Source of the DNA: JACVRW01 sp963803085 | GTDB taxonomy: Bacteria > Actinomycetota > Thermoleophilia > Solirubrobacterales > Thermoleophilaceae | DNA: 64,000 nucleotides | NCBI GenBank assembly: GCA_963803085.1 | Contig: CAWDLE010000021.1 | Span: 243,730 to 307,729, forward strand | Direction: 5' to 3' | Part shown: one piece after another, positions 40,071-47,736 of the stretch | How the letters are laid out: each line of letters starts with the position of its first letter | Position numbering within the stretch: the stretch's first letter is position 1 | Position numbers and translations under genes: made by a program | The notes under the pieces: model-generated | What the model saw: the letters and a program-made list of their open reading frames with translations, nothing else | The model's database searches: none | Told to the model about the DNA's origin: nothing

Positions 40071-40076
40071 TAGGCT
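40071..40076 (+). promoter_or_regulatory. -10 element (TAGGCT) of the GT4 transferase
   Basis: TAGGCT ends 9 nt before the ATG at 40086 in the 32-bp gap after the PAQR gene; no Shine-Dalgarno sequence. Confidence 0.45.
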
Positions 40077-40085
40077 CCTCCCAAG

Positions 40086-41276
40086 ATGGACGAGCTCGAT
40101 GCCCTCGGGGCGTTTCTCGTCGCCGCGTTGATCGCCTTCGTCGCCACTCCGCCGGTCGCCCGGCTCGCGCGACGGCTGGGCGTGTTGCACCACCCGCGCG
40201 ACCGCGACCTGCACGATCGACCCGTGCCCGGGCTCGGCGGCCTCGCGATCCTCGCGGCGGTGGTGGTCGCGGCGCTCGTGTTCCTGCCGTGGAACGGGGA
40301 GACGCGCGGCATCGTGGGCGGTGCGCTCGCCATCGCGTTCGTCGGAGCCGTGGACGACTGGCGGCCGAATGGCCTTCACCCCGCGGTCAAGCTCGCGGGG
40401 CAGTTCGCTGCCGCGGCGATACCGGTGTCGGCCGGCGTGTTCGTGGACCACCTGACGCTGCCGTTCTTCGAGCCGATTGGCCTCAGCGACGCGGTGGGCA
40501 GGGCGCTCACGCTCGTCGGGATCGTCGCGGTAATGAACGTCGTGAACTTCACGGACGGCGCCGACGGCCTCGCCGCCGGCGTCTGCACGATCGCGGCTGC
40601 GACGTTCGCGATCATCGCGCTCTCGCTCGGCAGAGACGAGGCCGGTGTCCTGGCGGCGCTGACCGCGGGTGCGTCGGTGGGCTTCCTGTGGCACAACTTC
40701 CATCCGGCGTCGATCTTCATGGGCGACGCCGGCTCGAACCTTCTTGGGCTGCTGCTTGCCTGCGTGGCGATCCAGGGCGTCCTGAAGACCGCCGCGGTCG
40801 TGGCCCTGTTCTTCCCGCTGCTGATCCTGGCCGTCCCGGCTCTCGACGCGACGTTCGTGGTGGCCAAGCGGATCAAGTACGGGCGGCCGGTCTATTCGGC
40901 CGACCGATGGCACTTCCACCACCGCTTCGCGGATATCGGCTTCTCCCAGCGCCGGACCGTGCTCTACCTGTACGGCTGGACACTGTCGCTCGCAGCGCTC
41001 GCGCTGGCGATGCGCTTCGTGCCCTACTCGGATGACGACGGAACGCTCAACGCCGGCTGGGCCCTCGTGATTGCCGGGTTCGGGCTGGTGGCCCTGGCAG
41101 CGAGCGTCTACCTGGTGGTCGTGCTCGAGATCCTGAAGTTCCGCCGTTTCCGCGAGCGCGAGATCCAGCGCCAGGTGGACACCGGCGAGATGCCGGCGCT
41201 GTCGGCCGAAGAGATCGAGCGCGAGGTGGAGCGGGAGGTCGAGACGGGCGAGTTCGAGGCGGTTCGGGGCGATTGA
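40086..41276 (+). CDS. Polyprenyl-phosphate HexNAc-1-P transferase (WecA/TagO-like)
   Basis: A 396-residue MraY/WecA-family enzyme, loading a sugar-1-phosphate onto undecaprenyl or decaprenyl phosphate at the inner leaflet for cell-wall polymers. Conserved aspartates are in FVGAVDDWRP, NVVNFTDGADGLAAG and FMGDAGSNLLG; the cytosolic HIHH-like loop is WHFHHRFADIG. About eleven hydrophobic helices are visible. The C-terminus carries an extra charged Glu/Arg tail. A wecA/tagO homologue just before the atp operon is common in actinobacteria; here other genes are inserted in between. Confidence 0.92.
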   Translation: MDELDALGAFLVAALIAFVATPPVARLARRLGVLHHPRDRDLHDRPVPGLGGLAILAAVVVAALVFLPWNGETRGIVGGALAIAFVGAVDDWRPNGLHPAVKLAGQFAAAAIPVSAGVFVDHLTLPFFEPIGLSDAVGRALTLVGIVAVMNVVNFTDGADGLAAGVCTIAAATFAIIALSLGRDEAGVLAALTAGASVGFLWHNFHPASIFMGDAGSNLLGLLLACVAIQGVLKTAAVVALFFPLLILAVPALDATFVVAKRIKYGRPVYSADRWHFHHRFADIGFSQRRTVLYLYGWTLSLAALALAMRFVPYSDDDGTLNAGWALVIAGFGLVALAASVYLVVVLEILKFRRFREREIQRQVDTGEMPALSAEEIEREVEREVETGEFEAVRGD

Positions 41277-41295
41277 ATCCGGGCAGGGGATAGGC

Positions 41296-41730
41296 ATGGC
41301 AGAACCCACTGACGAGATTCAGGAGCTCCTGAACTTCCTGCTCCCGTACGCGGAGCGGATGCTGAGCCAGCACGGCGAGTTCTATCCCTACGCGGCGGCG
41401 CTCGGCTCGGATGGCGAGCTGAACGCGGTCGGCACCGACCTCGACGACGACAGCCCCGATGTCGGCGAGCTTCTGCTCGCCCTCCACCAGGGCCTGCGCG
41501 AGCAGGCGGCGGAGGGAGAGATCCGCGCATCCGGGATCGCCGCGGACGTGACGCTCACGGACCCGGACAGCGGCGAGACGACGGACGCCGTCCAGGTCGA
41601 GCTCGACCACGCGGAAGCCGACGCCGTCGACATCTTCGTGCCCTACGAGACCGAGGACGAGGGCATCAAGTTCGGCGAGCTCGTGGCCGCCGAGGGCCGC
41701 GAGCCGGTCTTCGCCCACGCGGCGACCTAG
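41296..41730 (+). CDS. Conserved hypothetical acidic protein
   Basis: A 144-residue soluble, acidic protein I do not recognise. It begins with amphipathic helices (EIQELLNFLLPYAERMLSQH), has GEFYPYAAALGSDGELNAVG and ends in beta-like DAVDIFVPYETEDEGIKFGE. There is no signal peptide. It follows the GT4 gene by 19 nt and may be co-transcribed. Its TAG stop lies in CTAG (41727-41730), shared with the inferred stop of the convergent radical SAM gene. Confidence 0.6.
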   Translation: MAEPTDEIQELLNFLLPYAERMLSQHGEFYPYAAALGSDGELNAVGTDLDDDSPDVGELLLALHQGLREQAAEGEIRASGIAADVTLTDPDSGETTDAVQVELDHAEADAVDIFVPYETEDEGIKFGELVAAEGREPVFAHAAT

Positions 41731-43834
41731 AACAGCTTCGTCTGCGCCGGCGGCCGAGGCGGACGCCGCTCGGGCATGGTGATCGGGTCGGCGTCTTGCG
41801 CACCCCGGGGGCGCGCCCGGGATTGCGAAGAACCCGAGCGTTCCGGCGGCCCGGGCCCCGCCGCACCAGGGCGGAGATTCGCTCGCGCTCGGCCTTCCCC
41901 ACGTACGCGCCGCGCGCGTACAGCTGCTCGTAGTGGTCCACCAGATCGGGTCTGTACGAGCGCAGCCACTCCATGAAGATGCCGCGCACCTCGCCACGCA
42001 GGTGCAGCGGGATGCCGCCGATGTTCGTCGCGCCCGCCTCGCCGCACAGCGCGAGGATCTCCTCCACCTGTTCCGGCGAGTCATTGATGCCGGGCATGAG
42101 CGGAGCGATCAGCACGCCCGTCGGGATCCCGGCCCGGTTCAGCTCGGCCACAGCCTCGATCCGCTTGCGCGGATGCGGCGTGTGCGGCTCGCTCGCGCGC
42201 CAGGCCTTCTCGTCCAGCGTGGGGATGGAGAGGTTGGCCGCAAACCCGGCCACCTCATGGATCTGCTTGAACAGCTCGATGTCGCGCAGCAGCAGCGGCG
42301 ACTTCGTGAGCACCGACGACGGCGTGCCCGAATCCCGCATCGCCTCCCAGATCCCCGGCATCAGCTTGTAACGCCCCTCGACCCACTGGTACGGATCGGT
42401 GTTCGTCCCAAGCGCGACGTGCTCGTGCTTCCACGACGGCCGCATCAACTCCGCCCGCGCAACCTCCGGCACGTTGACCTTGACGACGATCTCCTTCTCG
42501 AAGTCACGCCCGGCATCGAAGTCGAGGTACGTGTGAGTCGGCCGGGCAAAGCAGTTGTGGCTGATGACGCCGTTCGAAATGAAGTCTCCGGAGCCGGTGG
42601 TGATGTCGTAGAGAGGAAGCTCGACGCCAAGTGGCTCGATCTCCACCACCCGTAGCCGAGCGTTCGACTTGATCATTGCCCCTTCGATCGAGCGCTTGCG
42701 GCTGATTGCGGGGTCCACCGTGTGGAAGAACCGAAGGTGCTCGCAGATTCCGCCTCGGATCCGAACGCACTTCAACCCGTTCTCGAGGTGGCGATCCTCG
42801 ACCACCACGTCAAATCCGAGCTCTCTGAGGTAGCGCTCCGTTCGATCGATCAGCTCCGGATCGGTATTGGAAATGCGCAGGACGCGATAGTCGCCGTAGC
42901 TGCCCTCGGCGTCGAAAATCCCGGCTAGGAAACCCTTGCGCCAGTCTGAGCTAGGCCAGCGCGGAAACTGGATCGCCGAGCGAACCGCCCGGACCCTGTC
43001 GCCCCGGTGAGTGCGGATCCCGTTCATCTCCTGGTAGTAGCCTGCGGCCGCCGCGAAAAGGAACTCCTGAGTCTCCACCTCGATCGCATCGAGGTAGGCG
43101 CGTGTCCGCCGCAAGCCTTCGTGATCCACCAGGGCAAGTCGAAACTGGTGACTCGTTCCTATCCTCCCGCTCGCGAGCGCATACTCGCGACTGTGGATGT
43201 GGCCGTCACCGCGAATCATCCCGCAGAGATAGCCCGCCTGATACTCGGCGTTGTGGTCTGGCCCGGCGGCGAAGTGCCCGACTCCCATCAACTTGTCATT
43301 GAGCGTCAAATGGGGACGGCGACGCGGGCCCCACTCAGCACCTGTCACGTGCTTCCACTTGGCGCGAGCTGTCCAGAACCGGTGATCTCCGCTGCAGACG
43401 ATTTCCGTGTCGTCTTCGAGGACGACCCGGCACGCGGGCTTGAGCGTCGACCAGTGGTCGAGCACCGTCGTGGCGGCGTAGCGGCGATACTGGTCGACTT
43501 GGACTGTCCCGTAGATACGGTCGCCAGGACGGATCTCAGCGAGCGGCTTCGTGCGACCATCGGCCATGAGGATCTCGGTATCACCCGCCGCGCAAAACGT
43601 GCAGGCATGTGCGCATCCGCGATACGGATTGATCGTCCAGCGGAACGGCATGCGTGATTGCTTCGGCACCTTGTTCAGCGCCGACTTCGAGCGGACCTCG
43701 TAGAAGCGGGTGTCGAGGGCCTCGGGTGCGTCGAAGGTGCGCACGGTGGCCGGCTCGCGGTAGCCGGGGAGGGTGCGGGCCTCCTCCTCTTCGACCTTCA
43801 GGTTGTCCCAGCGCACGAACACATGTTCGCACAT
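41666..43834 (-). CDS. Intein-containing radical SAM protein (Rv2578c family)
   Basis: A 722-residue precursor. The N-terminal VRWDNLKVEEE and NPYRGCAHACTF lead to the CxxxCxxC motif; a 347-residue intein then interrupts it before CFARPTHTYLDF. The C-extein continues with VALGTNTDPYQWVEGRYKL, LTKSPLLLRDIE and GVLIAPLMPGIND, typical of Rv2578c/SplB-like proteins. After splicing the protein is about 350 residues; its substrate is unknown. The literal frame ends at 41666, but a 1-bp frameshift near 41800-41890 would give the natural-looking end RRPPRPPAQTKLF and a stop at 41727. The start may be the GTG at 43816 (VRWDNL). Confidence 0.85.
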   Translation of the reverse strand: MCEHVFVRWDNLKVEEEEARTLPGYREPATVRTFDAPEALDTRFYEVRSKSALNKVPKQSRMPFRWTINPYRGCAHACTFCAAGDTEILMADGRTKPLAEIRPGDRIYGTVQVDQYRRYAATTVLDHWSTLKPACRVVLEDDTEIVCSGDHRFWTARAKWKHVTGAEWGPRRRPHLTLNDKLMGVGHFAAGPDHNAEYQAGYLCGMIRGDGHIHSREYALASGRIGTSHQFRLALVDHEGLRRTRAYLDAIEVETQEFLFAAAAGYYQEMNGIRTHRGDRVRAVRSAIQFPRWPSSDWRKGFLAGIFDAEGSYGDYRVLRISNTDPELIDRTERYLRELGFDVVVEDRHLENGLKCVRIRGGICEHLRFFHTVDPAISRKRSIEGAMIKSNARLRVVEIEPLGVELPLYDITTGSGDFISNGVISHNCFARPTHTYLDFDAGRDFEKEIVVKVNVPEVARAELMRPSWKHEHVALGTNTDPYQWVEGRYKLMPGIWEAMRDSGTPSSVLTKSPLLLRDIELFKQIHEVAGFAANLSIPTLDEKAWRASEPHTPHPRKRIEAVAELNRAGIPTGVLIAPLMPGINDSPEQVEEILALCGEAGATNIGGIPLHLRGEVRGIFMEWLRSYRPDLVDHYEQLYARGAYVGKAERERISALVRRGPGRRNARVLRNPGRAPGVRKTPTRSPCPSGVRLGRRRRRSCSRSPRGRRPARGPRRPRARRT
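42554..43594 (-). other. Intein with LAGLIDADG homing endonuclease
   Basis: A 347-residue in-frame insertion. The N-terminal splice block begins with Cys1 (CAAGDTEILMADGRTKPLAE), block B is CSGDHRFWTARAKW. Two LAGLIDADG-like motifs are AGYLCGMIRGDGHI and LAGIFDAEGSYGDY. The C-terminal blocks are LYDITTGSGDFISNG and VISHN, followed by Cys+1. All splice residues (Cys1, block B His, His-Asn, Cys+1) are present, so it should be active. The +1 residue is the third radical SAM cysteine. Confidence 0.92.
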
Positions 43835-43901
43835 CGAGCAGTCAACTGGCCAGTGCCTGCACCCGCAACCATCGTTCCAGCGCTCGAACGGGCGGTTGCC
43901 T

Positions 43902-44231
43902 CTAGTCGAAAAAGGCGGGCGTTGCGGACAGGAGAACCGGACGCGGTCCGGGACCGAAATCGATGAGCACGTCGACCTTGCTACCGACCACGTTGGATTT
44001 CAAGCGATACCCGCTCGCCTCCCGCGCCTCGGCCTCGTCCTCGAACGACTTGACTCCGACGAGACTTCGACCGCAGGAGCGGCAGGCGTAGGTGGTCACG
44101 TCCCCAATCTCGGACACGTCCATGGCAGGTAGCCGCTGCGCTGTGTCGCACTCGTCGCAGGTCAGCCGGAATGCTCCTTCGGTGGGTGCTGGCGTGATTC
44201 CGGCTGCGACGAACGCCTGGGAGACGCGCAC
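43902..44231 (-). CDS. Hypothetical protein with zinc-ribbon-like CxxC pairs
   Basis: A 109-residue hypothetical protein. Two CxxC pairs (LTCDECDTAQR and YACRSCGRSL) about 26 residues apart suggest a zinc ribbon. The C-terminus, RLKSNVVGSKVDVLIDFGPG with RPVLLSATPAFFD, resembles nothing I can name. The GTG at 44231 is 7 nt after minus-strand TAGGGT (44239-44244), a leaderless-type start. It lies downstream of the YjbQ gene on the same strand but behind a hairpin and with its own -10. Confidence 0.6.
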   Translation of the reverse strand: MRVSQAFVAAGITPAPTEGAFRLTCDECDTAQRLPAMDVSEIGDVTTYACRSCGRSLVGVKSFEDEAEAREASGYRLKSNVVGSKVDVLIDFGPGPRPVLLSATPAFFD

Positions 44232-44256
44232 GCTCTGGACCCTACCTCGCTTAGCA

Positions 44257-44301
44257 GAGAACGGCTAGTTGCCATCGGGAAGGCGGGTTCTAGCCGTTCT
44301 C
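44257..44301. terminator. Hairpin spanning the YjbQ stop codon
   Basis: GAGAACGGCTAG on the minus strand (44290-44301) contains the last codons and TAG of the YjbQ gene. Its exact complement lies at 44257-44268, giving a 12-bp stem with a 21-nt loop. It probably terminates or stabilises the YjbQ message; no T-tract. Confidence 0.5.
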
Positions 44302-44727
44302 GTCGCCGAACGCGGTGAGGATCACGCGGCGTGGGCCGCCTCGGTGGCGGTGCTCGCACAGGTAGATCCCCTGCCAAGTTCCGAGCGCCAGGGAGCCTCG
44401 GGCGACCGGGATCACCAGGGACGAGCCGGTGAGTGAGGCCTTGATGTGCGCGGGCATGTCGTCCGGGCCCTCGAGGGTGTGCGAGAAGTAGTCGGCGCCG
44501 TCGGGCACGGCGCGGTCGAACCACTCGGCGAAGTCGCGGCGCACGGCGGGCGAGGCGTTCTCGTTCAGCGTCAGCGACGCGGATGTGTGCTGCATGAACA
44601 CCGTGGCGATGCCAACCGCGAGCTGCGACAGCTCGGGCACGGCGTCCACGATCTCGTCAGTCACGAGGTGGAAGCCGCGCGGGCGCGCACGGAGCTCTAT
44701 CTGGCGCTGTAGCCACACGCTGAGCAT
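44290..44727 (-). CDS. YjbQ / UPF0047 family protein
   Basis: A 145-residue protein of the secondary thiamine-phosphate synthase (YjbQ, UPF0047) family. Hallmarks: VFMQHTSASLTLNENASP, FSHTLEGPDDMPAHIKASLT, and ARGSLALGTWQGIYLCEHRH. The conserved histidines form a metal-like site; physiological role is unclear. The ATG at 44727 fits the family N-terminus (QRQIELRARPRGFHLVTDEI); an in-frame GTG at 44718 is an alternative. No clear promoter. Its 3' end forms a hairpin including the stop codon. Confidence 0.85.
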   Translation of the reverse strand: MLSVWLQRQIELRARPRGFHLVTDEIVDAVPELSQLAVGIATVFMQHTSASLTLNENASPAVRRDFAEWFDRAVPDGADYFSHTLEGPDDMPAHIKASLTGSSLVIPVARGSLALGTWQGIYLCEHRHRGGPRRVILTAFGDENG

Positions 44728-44804
44728 TCTGGCGGGAACGCGCCAACGGACATATGGTGGCGCCAGGGCCCACGGACTCGTACACATAGGCCATTAGGAG
44801 GAGC

Positions 44805-46454
44805 ATGGATCCGCCCCTCCGCGAGCGGCTGCGCTGGCGGAACGCCACAGGCAACGATGTCGAGCGGCCCGCTACGCGGGCGAACATGGCGCGCACATCC
44901 GCGCTGCTGTCCGCCGCGGGCGCGCTCGTTTGCCTCATCGCCGTGCTGGTGCCCGGCGACGGTCAGCTCGACGACGACGTCCTGCTCGCCACCGCCGCGG
45001 CCGCGGGCGCCCTTGCCGTCTTCCTCCTCCTCGCGTACGAGCGTGTGCCGCGGTGGGGATTCCACGTGGTCGCGCTGCTCGACACCGCGCTGTTCACGGC
45101 CGCCGCCTACGGCTGGGGCTCGATGAGCTCGTACGGGCCGCTGCCGTACCTCTGGGTCACCGGCTTTGTCTTCTACTTCTTCAGCCGCTCGGCCGCGCTC
45201 GTCCACCTCTCGGTCATCGCCGCCGGCTACGCGCTGGCACTTGCGCTGGAGTCGCCATCGGAGAACCCGCTGGACGGCTGGATCGCCACCGTGTTCACGC
45301 TGCTTGTGACCGGCTACCTCCTCTCGGTCGTGCGCGACCGGCTCGCGCACCTGATCGCCGGCCTGAGTGACGCGGCCCACCACGATCCGCTCACCGACCT
45401 GCTCAACCGTCGCGGCTTCCAGGAGGTCTTCGACGTCGAGCTCGAACGCGCGCGTCGCGCCGACCAGCCGCTCAGCCTGATCGTCGGCGACCTCGACCGC
45501 TTTAAGCGCGTGAACGACGTGCACGGCCACGCCGCGGGCGACGACGTCCTGAGGCGCGTGGCGGACGCGATCCGCGGCGCGAAGCGCGGGTTCGACAGGG
45601 CTGCCCGCATCGGAGGCGAGGAGTTCGCGATCCTCGCGCCCGACTCGGACGAGCACGGCGCGTACATGCTCGCGGAGCGCATCCGCGCCGCCGTGCACGA
45701 GGCCTTCGCCGACCAGGGCGACGGCCAGCTCACGATCAGCTTCGGGATCTCGACCCATCCGCTGCACGGACAGTCGGCCGACGGCCTGCTTCGCACCGCG
45801 GACCAGGCGCTCTACGCCGCCAAGCGCCTCGGCCGCAACCGCTCCGTTATCTCGAGTGCGGAGGTGCCGGGCATCCTCGCGCACGGGGCGCGTCGAGCGG
45901 ACAGCGAGACCCACGTGGAACTTGCAGCGCTCGTGAACCTCGCCGAGGCGCTCGACGTGCGCGACAGCGGCAGCGCCACGCACTGCCAGCGGGTCGGGCG
46001 CTTCGCGGAGCTCACGGCTCGCGAGCTCGGCCTGCCGCCCGAGGCCGTGGAGCGCATACGGCTCGCCGGGATCCTGCACGACGTCGGCCGGGTGGCCATG
46101 CCGGACTCGGTGGTGGCCAAGCAGGGCCCGCTCACGGATGAAGAGTGGGCGTGGGTGCGCGCTCATCCGGCCATCGGGGCACGCCTGGTGGAGACCACGG
46201 AGTACGACGACATCCGCTCATGGATTCTGTTCCATCACGAGCGCCCCGACGGCAACGGGTACCCCGAGGGCCGCCGCGAGGACGTGCCGCTCGAGGCGGC
46301 GATCATCGCGGTGGCCGACGCCTACGAGGCGATGACGAGCGACCGTCCATACCGCTCGGCGCTCGCTCCGGAGCAGGCATCGAACGAACTTCGCCGCGAA
46401 GCGGGGCGCCAGTTTCACCCAGATGTGGTCGAGGCCCTCCTTAGGGCCGTCTGA
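44805..46454 (+). CDS. Membrane diguanylate cyclase/phosphodiesterase, GGDEF + HD-GYP
   Basis: A 549-residue c-di-GMP signalling protein. The N-terminus carries about six TM helices (residues 30-175) as a probable sensor. The GGDEF domain has DHDPLTDLLNRRGFQ-like NHDPLT signature (HHDPLTDLLNRRGFQE), LIVGDLDRFKRVNDVHGHAA, active site RIGGEEF and inhibitory I-site RGFD five residues before it. The HD-GYP domain has ILHDVGRVAMPD and FHHERPDGNGYPEG. Both catalytic motifs look intact, so it may make and degrade c-di-GMP. GGAGGAG precedes the ATG. The next gene is a paralogue. Confidence 0.92.
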   Translation: MDPPLRERLRWRNATGNDVERPATRANMARTSALLSAAGALVCLIAVLVPGDGQLDDDVLLATAAAAGALAVFLLLAYERVPRWGFHVVALLDTALFTAAAYGWGSMSSYGPLPYLWVTGFVFYFFSRSAALVHLSVIAAGYALALALESPSENPLDGWIATVFTLLVTGYLLSVVRDRLAHLIAGLSDAAHHDPLTDLLNRRGFQEVFDVELERARRADQPLSLIVGDLDRFKRVNDVHGHAAGDDVLRRVADAIRGAKRGFDRAARIGGEEFAILAPDSDEHGAYMLAERIRAAVHEAFADQGDGQLTISFGISTHPLHGQSADGLLRTADQALYAAKRLGRNRSVISSAEVPGILAHGARRADSETHVELAALVNLAEALDVRDSGSATHCQRVGRFAELTARELGLPPEAVERIRLAGILHDVGRVAMPDSVVAKQGPLTDEEWAWVRAHPAIGARLVETTEYDDIRSWILFHHERPDGNGYPEGRREDVPLEAAIIAVADAYEAMTSDRPYRSALAPEQASNELRREAGRQFHPDVVEALLRAV

Positions 46455-46509
46455 GTTTCGGGGTAACCCTTTCAAGGGAGCCCGAAGGTCGGTCGATAAG
46501 CAACTGGAG

Positions 46510-47736
46510 GTGGAGCCCGTAGGAACTCTCGCCCCGTTGGTCCCGTACGCCTGCGCGCTCGCGCTGGCGGGCCTTGCCGTGTACCAGCGCAGTCGCATAG
46601 CGGGATTGCGGAGCCGCATCACCGACTCAGCGCGGACCGATCCCCTCACGGGGCTCCTGAACCGACGCGCCCTCGAGGAGATGCTGGACATGGAGCTCGA
46701 GCGCGCCAGGCGCGCCGGCCGTCCCTTGTCGGTGATCGTGGGCGACCTCGACTCGTTCTCCGCCGTGAACGAGAACCAGGGCCATGCCGCCGGTGACGTC
46801 GCCCTGCAGCTCGTGGCGAGCGACTGTCTCAAGTGGAAGCGCCGGATCGACCAGGCGGCCCGCATCGGCGGCGAGGAGTTCGCGCTCCTGCTTCCGGAGA
46901 CCGACGAGCGCGGCGCGTTCATCGTGGCCGAGCGTCTGCGACGCGCCACGCACCGCACCTTTGCCGACGCCGCCGTCCGCGTGACGATCAGCTTCGGCGT
47001 GGCCACCAGTCCTATGCACGGCGCGGACGCCGTCGGCCTGCTGCGCGCCGCCGATCGGGCGGTGGCCGCGGCCAAGGAGCTCGGCAGCGACCGCACGGTG
47101 ATCTACAGCGACGAGGTGGCCCGCACGCTCGCGCAGCCCGGGGCCCACGGCGATGGCCCCCTCCAGCTCGCCACCGTGATCGCGCTCGCCGAGGCGCTCG
47201 ACATCCGCGACACCGGCACGGGCCAGCACTCGCGCACCGTCGGGCGCTACTCGGAGCTGATGGCGCGCGAGCTCGGGCTCCAGGAGGAGCACGTGGAGCG
47301 AGTGCGGCTCGCCGGCGTGTTGCACGACATCGGCAAGATCGGAATCTCCGACCGCGTGCTCTCGAAGCCGGGTCCGCTCGACGCCGAGGAGTGGCAGGAG
47401 ATGTACACGCACCCCGAGATCGCCGCGCGGTTGCTCTCGCGCCCCGAGTTCGACGACCTGCGCGCGTGGATCCTCGCCCACCACGAGCGTCCGGATGGCC
47501 AGGGCTATCCCTACGGCCTGAGCGGCGACGAGATTCCGCTCGAGGCGCGCATCCTCGCCGTGGCGGACGCGTACGAGGCGATGACCGCCGACCGTGTCTA
47601 CCGGCCCTCGCTGGGAGCGGAGACGGCGCGGACCGAGCTGAAGGAAGGCTCGGGCACGCAGTTCGACTCCCAGGTGGTGAGCGCCTTCGTCCGGGCTCTG
47701 GACGCCGGTCGCGCCCGCACCCTGCGCGCGGCCTAG
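46510..47736 (+). CDS. GGDEF + HD-GYP protein, paralogue of the preceding gene
   Basis: A 408-residue protein with one N-terminal TM helix (VPYACALALAGLAVYQ). GGDEF: ARTDPLTGLLNRRALEEM, VIVGDLDSFSAVNENQGHAA, RIGGEEFALLLPE with I-site RRID. HD-GYP: VLHDIGKIGISDRVLSKPG and AHHERPDGQGYPYG. It is clearly related to the gene 56 bp upstream but lacks the multi-TM sensor, suggesting tandem duplication and loss. The start is uncertain: GTG at 46510 is the best in-frame choice. It ends in CTAG shared with the convergent GH26-like gene. Confidence 0.88.
   Translation: MEPVGTLAPLVPYACALALAGLAVYQRSRIAGLRSRITDSARTDPLTGLLNRRALEEMLDMELERARRAGRPLSVIVGDLDSFSAVNENQGHAAGDVALQLVASDCLKWKRRIDQAARIGGEEFALLLPETDERGAFIVAERLRRATHRTFADAAVRVTISFGVATSPMHGADAVGLLRAADRAVAAAKELGSDRTVIYSDEVARTLAQPGAHGDGPLQLATVIALAEALDIRDTGTGQHSRTVGRYSELMARELGLQEEHVERVRLAGVLHDIGKIGISDRVLSKPGPLDAEEWQEMYTHPEIAARLLSRPEFDDLRAWILAHHERPDGQGYPYGLSGDEIPLEARILAVADAYEAMTADRVYRPSLGAETARTELKEGSGTQFDSQVVSAFVRALDAGRARTLRAA

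Noticed and set aside
42554..43594. Free-standing homing endonuclease or mobile group I intron
   Set aside because: The insert is in frame and has complete protein-splicing blocks, so it is an intein.
44700..44805. c-di-GMP riboswitch before the GGDEF gene
   Set aside because: No GEMM-type core sequence; GGAGGAG directly precedes the ATG.
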